Part shown: positions 44,150-52,917 of the stretch, piece by piece
Numbering within the stretch: position 1 is the stretch's first letter
How the letters are laid out: the number at the start of each line of letters is the position of its first letter
Assembly: GCA_945890865.1 (NCBI GenBank)
Contig: CAMDDB010000002.1
Location: forward strand, 62,001-126,000
Direction of reading: 5' to 3'
Source of the DNA: Flavobacterium psychrophilum
GTDB lineage: Bacteria; Bacteroidota; Bacteroidia; Flavobacteriales; Flavobacteriaceae
DNA length: 64,000 nt
Notes under the pieces: model-generated
Database searches by the model: none
Told to the model about the DNA's origin: nothing
Seen by the model: only the letters and a program-made list of their open reading frames with translations
Made by a program: the position numbers and the translations under genes

Positions 44150-45022
44150 ATGTCTATACAATTATCTCCTATTATTGCCGGAGTTATGAATTGGGGAGTT
44201 TGGGATAAAAACCTTAACACAAAGGAAATGAATCACTTAATTCACCTTTTTTTTGAAAACGGCATCACTACATTTGATCAGGCAGATATTTATGGCGGTT
44301 ATACAACAGAGGCAAGTTTTGGAAAAGCTTGGGCCAATACAAAAATTGATCGCGAAAAAATTCAATTAATTTCAAAATGTGGTATCCAATATGTTTCGGA
44401 AAATCGACCAGAAAATAAATTAAAACATTATGATTATTCAACAAACTATATTATTTGGTCGGTAGAAAATTCATTGAAAAATCTACATACCGATTATTTA
44501 GACGTTTTTCTTTTGCACCGTCCTAGCCCATTAATGCAGGCCGACGAAATTGCATTAGCAGTTGAAAAATTAAAAGCCGCAGGTAAAATTCGTTCGTTTG
44601 GCGTGTCTAATTTTACCCCATCTCAAACCGAATTATTGCGTCAAAAAACCGAAATTGGCTTCAATCAAATTCAGTTTTCTGCTACAAATCATGAAGCCAT
44701 GATCGATGGAAGTTTAGATTATATGCAATTACACGGAATTCAACCCATGGCTTGGAATCCGTTAGGTGTTGTTTTTAGAGAAAATACCGAACAAACCCAA
44801 CGATTGAAATTGTTGTTTTCTAAATTAATTGAAAAATATCATGTGGGTTCTGATTTAATATTATTGGCTTGGATTTTACAACATCCTGCAAATATTTTAC
44901 CGGTTGCTGGAACCATTAATGTGAGTCGCATACAACAATTAATGAAGGCAAAATCATTAGTGTTAGAGGCGCAAGATTGGTTTGCCATTTGGACGGAAAG
45001 TATGGGCAATAAAGTCCCATAA
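44150..45022 (+). CDS. aldo/keto reductase
   Basis: This 290-residue NADPH-dependent oxidoreductase has the TIM-barrel catalytic residues in TFDQADIYGGYTTE (D and Y near 44-48), the lysine in LISKCGIQY, and HRPSPLM after DYLDVFLL. The C-terminal LPVAGTINVSRIQQLM is the cofactor-binding end. It is closest to the YdhF-like group. Substrate unknown. The 178-base gap before it is AT-rich; no clear promoter box was found. Confidence 0.92.
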   Translation: MSIQLSPIIAGVMNWGVWDKNLNTKEMNHLIHLFFENGITTFDQADIYGGYTTEASFGKAWANTKIDREKIQLISKCGIQYVSENRPENKLKHYDYSTNYIIWSVENSLKNLHTDYLDVFLLHRPSPLMQADEIALAVEKLKAAGKIRSFGVSNFTPSQTELLRQKTEIGFNQIQFSATNHEAMIDGSLDYMQLHGIQPMAWNPLGVVFRENTEQTQRLKLLFSKLIEKYHVGSDLILLAWILQHPANILPVAGTINVSRIQQLMKAKSLVLEAQDWFAIWTESMGNKVP

Positions 45023-45049
45023 AAAAACAATTAGTGAAAGCGATTGGTT

Positions 45050-45084
45050 TCTCTTGTCACTTGTTGCGTGTTACTAATCAATTA
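45050..45084. repeat. 7-base-period repeat, consensus TCACTTG
   Basis: Five units TCTCTTG, TCACTTG, TTGCGTG, TTACTAA, TCAATTA, each starting with T. Degenerate; it ends 4 bases before the next gene's start. Confidence 0.55.
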
Positions 45085-45088
45085 AAAT

Positions 45089-46240
45089 ATGATCAACAAG
45101 CGTCTTTTAATCAAAAATTTATTAGCTCACAATGATGAGAATAGTTTTTATGATAAAAAACGCCAATTGAATCTGCATTCAAAAGAAGGAAAAGCAAAAT
45201 TTTTAAAGCATATATGCGCACTTTCTAATTCAAATCCTAGCAACAATTCGTATATTGTAGTTGGTGTAGAAGACACTACGAATGAAATTGTGGGGGATGA
45301 TTTTTTTGATGATAGTCAGATTCAAAATTTGGTCAATGCTTATTTGGAAAATCCGCCAAAAATTCAATATGAAAACGTTCCTTTCCCTAATTTACCGAAA
45401 GACAAAGTGGTAGGATTAGTTACTATTAAACCCAAATCTAAAACATCGTATTTCAAAAAAGGAATTCATACAATAGTTGCTAATAGCGTGTATGTTAGGA
45501 AAGGAAGTAATACTTCTCCCACTTTCGAAAAAATCCCCTATTCAAAACAAAATGTCGAAACGGTTATTCGTTTAGAAAATAACTCCCGAAATAGCATTTC
45601 TTTTACCTTAGAGAGTGTCTTAGATTTTATCAACAACAAACACAAAGATTTAGAATCGAATTATACCGTTTTTAAAGAACTTTTTGTGGTCTGTTGGGCA
45701 GGAAATAAGAAAAAAGTTAGAGATCATATTTACTTTTCAAGAGTTGATATTGAGTTGATTAACGAACAAGTAAAATTGTTCTATTCTGCCCTTGATGAAG
45801 TAAGTATATCATTTGATGAAGAATCATTTTCTATAACCGAATATGTAAGTTTGGGATTAAATGATAAAACCACTTATTACCCACTAGAAAAAGTAACCAT
45901 TCGATTTTTTGATAATGGCTATTACAAAATAGACTCATTAATGCTATTTGAGCCGCCGCAATACAATAAAAAAATGTTGCATCACATTTACAATTCCAAT
46001 ATTGTTCTTCTTAACAAACTTCAAAAAGGAAATAATTTAAATGAAAATGAAAAAAAAGAATTGCTCAATGTGCCACATACTCTAATGATCTGTTATTTGA
46101 ATGGATTTGAAGAAGCCAAACAAAAACTAATTGACACAAAAACGTTTTTGAAAACCTATGATAATCCCCTGGTATATTTGTCTTTTAAAGAAGTGATGCG
46201 AATTTTAAGAAAAATGAAATACAACACAAAGAATGAGTAG
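45089..46240 (+). CDS. Schlafen/AlbA_2-type protein
   Basis: This 383-residue cytoplasmic protein carries an AlbA_2 (Schlafen core) domain in about residues 15-145, shown by LKHICALSNSNPSNNSYIVVGVED followed by IVGDDFF and, later, SVYVRKGSNTSPTFE. These domains are often labelled ATP-binding, but no ATP motif is visible; relatives include tRNA/rRNA-cleaving Schlafen proteins and transcription regulators. Residues 150-383 contain mixed beta segments (SISFDEESFSITEYVSLGL; KVTIRFFDNGYYKIDSLM) and helices and match nothing I recognise. The next gene, a PPP-type phosphatase, begins 8 bases before this gene ends, so the two are coupled. Confidence 0.8.
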   Translation: MINKRLLIKNLLAHNDENSFYDKKRQLNLHSKEGKAKFLKHICALSNSNPSNNSYIVVGVEDTTNEIVGDDFFDDSQIQNLVNAYLENPPKIQYENVPFPNLPKDKVVGLVTIKPKSKTSYFKKGIHTIVANSVYVRKGSNTSPTFEKIPYSKQNVETVIRLENNSRNSISFTLESVLDFINNKHKDLESNYTVFKELFVVCWAGNKKKVRDHIYFSRVDIELINEQVKLFYSALDEVSISFDEESFSITEYVSLGLNDKTTYYPLEKVTIRFFDNGYYKIDSLMLFEPPQYNKKMLHHIYNSNIVLLNKLQKGNNLNENEKKELLNVPHTLMICYLNGFEEAKQKLIDTKTFLKTYDNPLVYLSFKEVMRILRKMKYNTKNE

Positions 46241-46970
46241 AAAATTAGTAATTGGCGATATTCATGGTGGCTTAAAAGCATTGGTTCAGGTTTTAGAAAG
46301 AGCTTCTGTTTCAAAAAGTGACACGTTGCTTTTTTTAGGTGACTTTGTAGATGGGTGGAGCGATTCGCCAGCGGTTTTAGAGTATTTAATTTCGCTTCAA
46401 CGCCAACAAAATTGTATTTTTATTAGAGGGAATCATGATGATTTATTACTAAAATGGTTGTGCAATGATCCTGAAGGGTTTGATGAAAAAATGTGGTTTG
46501 CTCATGGTGGTGAATCCTCGGCTTTATCCTACCAAAACATCGATTTTGCTACAAAAGAAAAACACATTCACTTTTTACAATCGTTACAAAATTACTATTT
46601 AGATGATGAAAACCGATTGTTTATTCATGCCGGGTTTACCAACCTAAGAGGTGTTGCACACGAATTTTTTACGCCTTTATTCTATTGGGATAGAACGTTA
46701 TGGGAAATGGTTTTATCTATGGACAACGAACTTTCGGAAGACGCTCTTACCTATCCAAATCGATTAAAACTGTATAAAGAAATTTATATTGGTCACACAC
46801 CTGTTACAAAAATTAAGGAAGCTACGCCAATAAATAAAGCGTGTGTTTGGAATGTAGATACAGGTGCCGCCTTCCAAGGGAAATTAACCCTTATGGATGT
46901 AGACACCAAAGAATATTGGCAAAGTGATGCCTTACCTGATTTATACCCAAATGAAAAAGGTAGAAATTAA
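46233..46970 (+). CDS. PPP-family metallophosphatase
   Basis: This 245-residue cytoplasmic enzyme has all the metal-binding blocks of the calcineurin-like PPP family: GDIHGG at 8-13, GDFVDGW at 36-42, RGNHDD at 65-70, a histidine in FIHAGF and another in YIGHTPV. Bacterial members are protein serine/threonine phosphatases (PrpA/PrpB type) or diadenosine tetraphosphatases; these cannot be told apart here. The start overlaps the AlbA_2 gene by 8 bases. Confidence 0.9.
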   Translation: MSRKLVIGDIHGGLKALVQVLERASVSKSDTLLFLGDFVDGWSDSPAVLEYLISLQRQQNCIFIRGNHDDLLLKWLCNDPEGFDEKMWFAHGGESSALSYQNIDFATKEKHIHFLQSLQNYYLDDENRLFIHAGFTNLRGVAHEFFTPLFYWDRTLWEMVLSMDNELSEDALTYPNRLKLYKEIYIGHTPVTKIKEATPINKACVWNVDTGAAFQGKLTLMDVDTKEYWQSDALPDLYPNEKGRN

Positions 46971-47003
46971 TTGCATTTTTTAATGCTGTTCTGTTACAAT
47001 TTA

Positions 47004-47011
47004 TACCTTTG
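47004..47011 (+). promoter_or_regulatory. -7 promoter box for the PhnA-domain gene
   Basis: TACCTTTG, 34 bases before the ATG at 47046. No TTG at the usual -33 position. Confidence 0.4.
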
Positions 47012-47045
47012 TCACAAAATATTATTTACGTAAAATCCATTCAAA

Positions 47046-47621
47046 ATGAGTGTAATAGAAAGAAAATTAAAAGACCGTAGTGGTTCCGTTTGCGAAATTA
47101 GCGGCGCAGAACATGACTTAGTGGTGTATGTATTGCCCCCAGCAAATGAAAGAACCGTTGAAAATAGTGTGTTGGTTTCAAAACACTTAAAAGACCAAAT
47201 TGAAAACCCAGAAACTACCGACGAAAAAGACTGGAGAGGCTTGTCGGAAAGTATGTGGAGCGAGCATTTACCGGTTCAAATTGTATCTTGGCGCATGTTA
47301 GCGCGTTTAAAAAACACCGATTTGTTAGACATGATGTATCTGGATGAAGAAGCCTTAGAATGGGCAAAAGCAACGGGTGAAGGCGAAGAAGAAGACGAAA
47401 ACAAAATTGTACATAAAGACAGTAACGGTGTCACTTTATTAGATGGCGACTCCGTTGTGTTGATCAAAGATTTAGATGTAAAAGGCGCTACTTTTACGGC
47501 AAAACGTGGAGCTGCCGTGCACAATATTAAACTCGTTTGGGACGATGCGAACCTAATTGAAGGTAGAGTAGAAAACCAAAACATTTATATTTTAACACAG
47601 TACGTGAAGAAAACGAAGTAA
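47046..47621 (+). CDS. PhnA/YjdM-domain protein with degenerate zinc ribbon
   Basis: This 191-residue protein ends in a PhnA (YjdM C-terminal) domain, residues about 120-188: KDSNGVTLLDGDSVVLIKDLDVKG, then GAAVHNIKLV and a final QYVKKTK. The N-terminal half begins MSVIERKLKDRSGSVCEISGAEHDL, where longer relatives have a CxxC zinc pair; only C17 remains. Despite the name, PhnA proteins are not shown to metabolise phosphonates, and no phn genes are adjacent. Acidic middle region (GEGEEEDEN). Confidence 0.88.
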   Translation: MSVIERKLKDRSGSVCEISGAEHDLVVYVLPPANERTVENSVLVSKHLKDQIENPETTDEKDWRGLSESMWSEHLPVQIVSWRMLARLKNTDLLDMMYLDEEALEWAKATGEGEEEDENKIVHKDSNGVTLLDGDSVVLIKDLDVKGATFTAKRGAAVHNIKLVWDDANLIEGRVENQNIYILTQYVKKTK

Positions 47622-47703
47622 TTTTCAAGGTGCCTTTGTGGCAATTTGACACTATGAAACCCCGCAAATTTGATTTTGTGGTTTTTTTTTAAAATTAATG
47701 TAG

Positions 47704-47711
47704 TATTTTTG
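47704..47711 (+). promoter_or_regulatory. -7 promoter box for the DUF1800/DUF1501 pair
   Basis: TATTTTTG with TTG at 47676-47678 (25-base spacer, longer than usual), 61 bases before the DUF1800 start. The 151-base gap before DUF1800 shows no other structure beyond an imperfect AAACCCCG/TTGTGGTTT stem after the PhnA gene. Confidence 0.4.
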
Positions 47712-47772
47712 ATAACAAACTAAACTTTTTTTGTTTTTAATTGTCTAATATTAAATTCCTTAAGCTGGCGAT

Positions 47773-49569
47773 ATGGAAAAAAAATATTCTAGAAGAAATT
47801 TATTTAAAAAAGTATTTCTACGGAGAGCAGAAAATCAGGATCTTCTGTTTGAAAAATATAAAAGAAAAAATTATGGCCATAGAAGTTATTCGTCTCCTGT
47901 TACCGATAGAATTGGCAACATCACTAGCGGATTAGCTCCCTATTCTGGTTTGTGGAACACCGCTTCGGCATTGCATTTGTTGCGACGCACCCAATTTGGC
48001 TTTAAATTTTCAAATGTTAATGGTTTAGTACAAGCCGGATTAAATTCAAGTGTCAATTCACTATTAACAATTCCAAATTCAACAACAAACCCACCCGTTA
48101 ATTATTATCAAAATGTTTTTGCGGATGAAGGAAATGTCCCCTACGGAAGCGATTGGACCCAACATGCTTTCAATTCTAACTCCATTGGAAACACAACCAA
48201 TAGTTATCGAATTACGGGTCTTTCTGCCTGGAATTTAGGACAAGGATTAAACCAACAGCTCAATATAAGAGAAAAAATGACCTGGTTTTGGTATCATTTT
48301 ATTCCGATTGATTTTAATACGGTTAGAGTTTCTCAAAATATTTATTGTGCTACTAATTCTGCACGAATATCTCATGAATATATTCAACATTTTAGAAATA
48401 ATGGTTTAGGAAATTTTAAAACCTTAATACGAAATGTTGCCACGCAACCTGCTATGATGTATTATTTGAACAATCAAGCCAATACAAGCAGTGCGCCAGA
48501 CGAAAATTTTGCTCGTGAAATCATGGAACTTTTTACCCTTGGGAAAGATCCTATGAGCCAATTTACTGAAGCGGATGTAATTGCGGCGGCAAAAATTCTT
48601 ACCGGGTGGCGTGTTCAAAATCTAAATACACACCCTACAACAACCTCTTTTGTTGCAACACAACACAACACTTCAAACAAAACATTTTCTTCTTTTTTTA
48701 ATAATACGACAATAACAAATAACGGAAGTGCTGAATTAGATGCATTCATAGATTTGATCTTTTTAAAATCGCAAGTCGTATCCGAATACATATGCCGTAG
48801 ATTGTATCGCTATTTTGTGTACTATGACATTGATGCCAATATTGAAGCGAATGTAATCGTTCCTTTAGCTCAACATTTTGTAGCAAACAATTGGGAAATA
48901 GCGCCTGTTTTAGATAAATTATTCAAAAGCCAACATTTTTATGATATGGCAAATTATGGCGTATACATCAAATCTCCATTTGATTTAATTCTTGGAAGTA
49001 TGCGTACTTTTAATTTGAATTACAATGTTTCAGACGCCACTAATCATCATGCGCAATATTATGTTTGGGGAGCTATAAATACAAGATTTTTAGTCCCTAA
49101 CGATCAATCAATGGGTAATATGCCTAATGTTGCCGGTTGGCCTGCCTATTATCAAAATCCAAATTTCCATGAATACTGGATCAATTCTAATACCGTTCAA
49201 AAAAGAGCTGCATTTATTGACAGTATTTTTAATGGCTTCAACCTCAACTATAACGGTTTAACAACTCGCATTGAGGTTGATGTAATTGCTTGGGTCTCAC
49301 AATTTTCAGGAGCAACCATTGCAGATCCAGATGCTTTAGTAAATGAATGTGTTAAATATCTATTACCTGTAGATATAAGTGCTGCTGCAAAAACAAATTT
49401 AAAAGTACAAAATTTGTTATCTAATCAAGTAGATAATCATTATTGGTCGGGTGCATGGAATAATTATACCAGCAATCCAACAAATGTGAGTTATACCAAT
49501 ACCGTAAAATCGCGTTTAAAAAGTTTACTGCTTGCTATTACTCAATTATCTGAATATCAATTAATGTAA
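47773..49569 (+). CDS. DUF1800 domain protein
   Basis: This 598-residue protein has the DUF1800 hallmarks: LHLLRRTQFGF near the start, REKMTWFWYHFI, the central NFAREIMELFTLG, DVIAAAKILTGWRV and, near the end, MPNVAGWPAYYQNPNFHEYWI. There is no obvious signal peptide: the N-terminus is MEKKYSRRNLFKKVFLRRAENQD, which resembles a twin-arginine motif (SRRNLFKK) without a clear hydrophobic stretch. DUF1800 genes are found next to DUF1501 genes in many bacteria, with function unknown. The DUF1501 gene starts 5 bases after this stop. Confidence 0.92.
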   Translation: MEKKYSRRNLFKKVFLRRAENQDLLFEKYKRKNYGHRSYSSPVTDRIGNITSGLAPYSGLWNTASALHLLRRTQFGFKFSNVNGLVQAGLNSSVNSLLTIPNSTTNPPVNYYQNVFADEGNVPYGSDWTQHAFNSNSIGNTTNSYRITGLSAWNLGQGLNQQLNIREKMTWFWYHFIPIDFNTVRVSQNIYCATNSARISHEYIQHFRNNGLGNFKTLIRNVATQPAMMYYLNNQANTSSAPDENFAREIMELFTLGKDPMSQFTEADVIAAAKILTGWRVQNLNTHPTTTSFVATQHNTSNKTFSSFFNNTTITNNGSAELDAFIDLIFLKSQVVSEYICRRLYRYFVYYDIDANIEANVIVPLAQHFVANNWEIAPVLDKLFKSQHFYDMANYGVYIKSPFDLILGSMRTFNLNYNVSDATNHHAQYYVWGAINTRFLVPNDQSMGNMPNVAGWPAYYQNPNFHEYWINSNTVQKRAAFIDSIFNGFNLNYNGLTTRIEVDVIAWVSQFSGATIADPDALVNECVKYLLPVDISAAAKTNLKVQNLLSNQVDNHYWSGAWNNYTSNPTNVSYTNTVKSRLKSLLLAITQLSEYQLM

Positions 49570-49574
49570 TTGCT

Positions 49575-51176
49575 ATGAAAAGAAGAAATTTTATAAAAAC
49601 AACTGCATTAGCCTCAACTCCTTTATTATTAAGAGGAATTCCGGTAATGGCATCTTCAGAGTTTGATAGTTTAACACTAGAAAAAATGGCGCTTTCTGCC
49701 ATAAATTGTGGCAAAATATTAGTTATTATTCAGCAAAATGGAGGAAATGACGGTTTAAACACAGTGTTCCCATTAGACCAATGGAGCAAACTATTTAATG
49801 CGCGATCAAATATTTTAATGGACGAAACTAGCGTGTTAACCTTAAACAACAATAGCTCAACGGGACTTCATCCAGCAATGACAGAAATGAAAAATCTGTA
49901 TAATAATGGCAAAATGATGATTATGCAAGGGGTGTCCTATCCCAATCCTAATTACAGCCATTTTAGAGCAACCGATATTTGGTTCACAGCATCAGGAAGT
50001 AATCAAAACCTTGATAGTGGTTGGTTGGGAAGGGCATTAGATATTAAATATCCAAATTACCCAACAGCGTATCCTTCATCCGAAATGTCAGATCCATTAG
50101 CCATACAAATAGGTTCCACGCTGCCTTTTTCATTACAAGGGCCAAATATGAATATGGGGTATAGCGCTCCTGATCCGAATGCGCTTTTAAATGTCATAAA
50201 TGGTATTACCGACCCTGCGCCTAATTCTGATTATGGACACGAACTTACTTTTCTTCGTTTGATGAAAGACCAAAGTAATGTGTATAGAAATGTAATTCAA
50301 GCGGCATATAACAGCCCTTTGAACTCGGGAGTCACTTATCCGACAAACAATAAACTAGCCGATCAATTAAAAATTGTTGCCAAGTTAATTAACGGAGGAT
50401 TGCAAACGCCTGTTTATATTGTAAACCATCCAAACACGCATGATACCCATGAAAATCAAGTTAGCAATACGGATAAAACACAAGGTTCTCAGGCGGTTAA
50501 CTTAACGCTATTGTCGCAAGCTATTGGTGCTTTTCAACAAGAAATAGCTTACATGGACAAAGAAGACAAAGTAACCGGAATGACTTTTAGTGAATTTGGA
50601 AGAAGAATAAAAAGTAATGCCAGTATGGGAACCGATCATGGTGCAGCTGCGCCTGTTATATTTTTTGGTGGCGCCTTAAATACAAACCCCTCTGCAGTTG
50701 CAAATACAGCTTACCCAGTTTCGGGTATGATAGGTACAAGTCCGGTATTGCCCAATAATGCTTCTGTAAATGATCAAGTGCCTATGCAATTTGATTATCG
50801 CCAACTCTATACAACCGTAATGCAAGATTGGTTGTGCATGTCTGAAAGTGAAGCTACTGAAGTTTTAGGAGGCAATTATGTGAAATTACCCATTTTTGAC
50901 AGCACCTTGCTCAGCACCATAACTCTTGATGATGTAATTACGCTCTATCCAAATCCATCAAGCGATGGTTCAATTTCTTTATTGTTCCCTGAAGCAGTAA
51001 ATACCAATGTTCAATTTACCGTTTTTTCTATAAATGGCAGTTTAATTGACAACCGTGTTGCCTATGTAACCGACAAAAATATAACCTTAGATTATCTATC
51101 ACTGGCCTCTGGGACCTATATTCTTTCTATTGAATGGAACCGACAAAAAGTGTTTAAGAAATTTGTGATTTTGTAA
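49575..51176 (+). CDS. DUF1501 protein, Tat-exported, with type IX sorting domain
   Basis: This 533-residue protein has a twin-arginine-like start KRRNFIKTTALASTPLLLRG, the DUF1501 core (QQNGGNDGLNTVFPLDQW; GVSYPNPNYSHFRATDIW; MTFSEFGRRIKSN; TDHGAAAPVIFFGG), which is related to the sulfatase/alkaline phosphatase fold, and a type A type IX sorting domain from about 452: TLYPNPSSDGSISLLF, ending FKKFVIL. It is predicted to cross the inner membrane folded or via Sec and then be secreted to the cell surface by the type IX system. Last gene of the pair; a strong terminator follows. Activity unknown. Confidence 0.92.
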   Translation: MKRRNFIKTTALASTPLLLRGIPVMASSEFDSLTLEKMALSAINCGKILVIIQQNGGNDGLNTVFPLDQWSKLFNARSNILMDETSVLTLNNNSSTGLHPAMTEMKNLYNNGKMMIMQGVSYPNPNYSHFRATDIWFTASGSNQNLDSGWLGRALDIKYPNYPTAYPSSEMSDPLAIQIGSTLPFSLQGPNMNMGYSAPDPNALLNVINGITDPAPNSDYGHELTFLRLMKDQSNVYRNVIQAAYNSPLNSGVTYPTNNKLADQLKIVAKLINGGLQTPVYIVNHPNTHDTHENQVSNTDKTQGSQAVNLTLLSQAIGAFQQEIAYMDKEDKVTGMTFSEFGRRIKSNASMGTDHGAAAPVIFFGGALNTNPSAVANTAYPVSGMIGTSPVLPNNASVNDQVPMQFDYRQLYTTVMQDWLCMSESEATEVLGGNYVKLPIFDSTLLSTITLDDVITLYPNPSSDGSISLLFPEAVNTNVQFTVFSINGSLIDNRVAYVTDKNITLDYLSLASGTYILSIEWNRQKVFKKFVIL

Positions 51177-51192
51177 GTATGCTTTTACCAAC

Positions 51193-51224
51193 AAAAAACC
51201 CTGCAAAAATTTGCAGGGTTTTTT
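51193..51224. terminator. strong bidirectional terminator after the DUF1501 gene
   Basis: AAAAAACCCTGCAAA and TTTGCAGGGTTTTTT form a 15-bp perfect stem with a 2-base centre, flanked by T-runs in both directions. It ends the DUF1800/DUF1501 transcript and could also stop the aldehyde dehydrogenase transcript from the right. Confidence 0.92.
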
Positions 51225-51235
51225 ATATCCAAAAA

Positions 51236-51270
51236 GTAACTAATCACTTATTACTTTTCACTAATCCCTT
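51236..51270. repeat. 7-base-period repeat, consensus ATCACTT
   Basis: Five units GTAACTA, ATCACTT, ATTACTT, TTCACTA, ATCCCTT, with CT fixed at positions 5-6. It ends 2 bases before the aldehyde dehydrogenase stop codon. Confidence 0.75.
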
Positions 51271-51272
51271 AA

Positions 51273-52823
51273 TTATAAATCAAATTTAATACCTTGAGCC
51301 AACGGTAACGCTGTTCCGTAGTTGATAGTGTTGGTTTGTCTTCTCATGTAGGCTTTCCAGGCATCAGAACCAGATTCACGGCCACCGCCGGTTTCTTTTT
51401 CACCACCAAAAGCACCACCAATTTCAGCACCAGAAGTTCCAATGTTTACGTTAGCAATACCACAATCAGAACCCGCAGCCGAAAGGAACAATTCCATTTC
51501 TCTCATGTTATTGGTAAAGATCGAAGACGATAATCCTTGAGGAACTGCATTTTGCATCGCAATTGCTTCTTCAATAGTGCTGTATTTCATTACATATAAT
51601 ACAGGTGCAAATGTTTCGTGTTGAACAATTTCGAACTCATTTTTCGCTTCAATAATACATGGTTTTACATAACAACCGCTTTCGTAGCCTTTCCCTTCTA
51701 AAACACCACCTTCTACAATAACTCTTCCGCCTTCAGCTTTTGCTTTTTCAATCGCATCTAAATAGTCTTGCACTGCACCTTTATCGATAAGTGGTCCCAC
51801 GTGATTGTTAGCATCTAATGGGTTTCCAATTTTTAACTGAGCATAAGCTTTCGCTAAAACGTCTAAGGTTTTATCGTACACACTTTCGTGCACAATTAAT
51901 CTACGTGTTGAAGTACAGCGTTGTCCTGCTGTTCCTACCGCTCCAAAAACCGCTCCAACCAATACCATGGATAAATCGGCTTCTTGAGAAACGATGATTG
52001 CGTTGTTTCCACCTAATTCTAGGATAGTATTTCCAAAACGTTCTGCCACTGTTTTTGATACGTGACGACCAATTCTGGTAGAACCGGTAAACGATACTAA
52101 TGGAATACGTTTGTCGTTATTGATTAAATCACCCGATTCGTTACCAACCACTAAACAGCTGATGCCTTCTGGTAAATTGTTTCTTTCTAATACGGTTTGA
52201 ATGATGTTTTGACACGCTACACCACACAAAGGTGTTTTTGAACTGGGTTTCCAAATACACACATCGCCACAAATCCAAGCTAACATGGTGTTCCAAGACC
52301 AAACGGCAACTGGAAAGTTGAACGCCGAAATGATGCCTACAATTCCAAACGGATGCCATTGTTCATACATGCGGTGCATTGGACGTTCTGAATGCATGGT
52401 TAATCCGTGTAATTGACGCGATAAACCAACGGCGAAATCACAGATGTCAATCATTTCTTGCACTTCTCCTAAACCTTCTTGATAGGATTTGCCCATCTCA
52501 AAAGACACTAATTTCCCAAGTGCTTCTTTGTGTTTGCGCAATTCGTCTCCCATTTGACGCACGATTTCTCCTCTTTTTGGAGCCGGAACCAATCGCCAAG
52601 TTTTGAACGCTTCTTCTGCAGCTTTCATGGCAGTTTCGTAATCTTCTTTGGTCGAAGATTTTACTTTTCCAATCAAATCACCTGTAGCAGGGGAATACGA
52701 TTCGATGATTTTTCCGTTTGAAAACCACTTAGAACCCGTTGAAGTTCCTTCGTTAATTTCTTTAATGCCTAATTGTTGCAAAGCGTCTTGCATACCAAAT
52801 TGAATTGCTGCTTCAGATATCAT
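51273..52823 (-). CDS. ALDH7-type aldehyde dehydrogenase
   Basis: This 516-residue NAD-dependent enzyme has the catalytic cysteine C303 in GTAGQRCTSTRR and glutamate E269 in LELGGNNAI, with the N-terminal SPATGDLIGKVKSSTKEDYE and SAFNFPVAVWSWN. It matches the antiquitin (ALDH7) group, which oxidises alpha-aminoadipate semialdehyde in lysine breakdown; in Flavobacteria this is the usual annotation. Substrate is inferred. It precedes the 3-HAO gene on the same strand by 94 bases and has its own TACCTTTG box. Confidence 0.92.
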   Translation of the reverse strand: MISEAAIQFGMQDALQQLGIKEINEGTSTGSKWFSNGKIIESYSPATGDLIGKVKSSTKEDYETAMKAAEEAFKTWRLVPAPKRGEIVRQMGDELRKHKEALGKLVSFEMGKSYQEGLGEVQEMIDICDFAVGLSRQLHGLTMHSERPMHRMYEQWHPFGIVGIISAFNFPVAVWSWNTMLAWICGDVCIWKPSSKTPLCGVACQNIIQTVLERNNLPEGISCLVVGNESGDLINNDKRIPLVSFTGSTRIGRHVSKTVAERFGNTILELGGNNAIIVSQEADLSMVLVGAVFGAVGTAGQRCTSTRRLIVHESVYDKTLDVLAKAYAQLKIGNPLDANNHVGPLIDKGAVQDYLDAIEKAKAEGGRVIVEGGVLEGKGYESGCYVKPCIIEAKNEFEIVQHETFAPVLYVMKYSTIEEAIAMQNAVPQGLSSSIFTNNMREMELFLSAAGSDCGIANVNIGTSGAEIGGAFGGEKETGGGRESGSDAWKAYMRRQTNTINYGTALPLAQGIKFDL

Positions 52824-52860
52824 TTTATAACTTTTTATTCCGTTTTTGTTAAATTTTCAT

Positions 52861-52868
52861 CAAAGGTA
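52861..52868 (-). promoter_or_regulatory. -7 promoter box for the aldehyde dehydrogenase gene
   Basis: TACCTTTG on the minus strand, 37 bases before the start. TTG occurs only at unsuitable spacings (12 or 26). Confidence 0.4.
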
Positions 52869-52917
52869 AAAAATATATTTCAAATGCTACGTTGCAAATG
52901 ATACGGATCACTTACGG

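Noticed and set aside
47655-47690. AAACCCCG...TTGTGGTTT stem after the PhnA gene
   Set aside because: Several mismatches; I could not build a stable stem, although a T-run follows.
47741-47935. Frame at 47741 overlapping the start of DUF1800
   Set aside because: Different frame from the DUF1800 protein, which is supported by conserved motifs; 64 codons without a promoter of its own.
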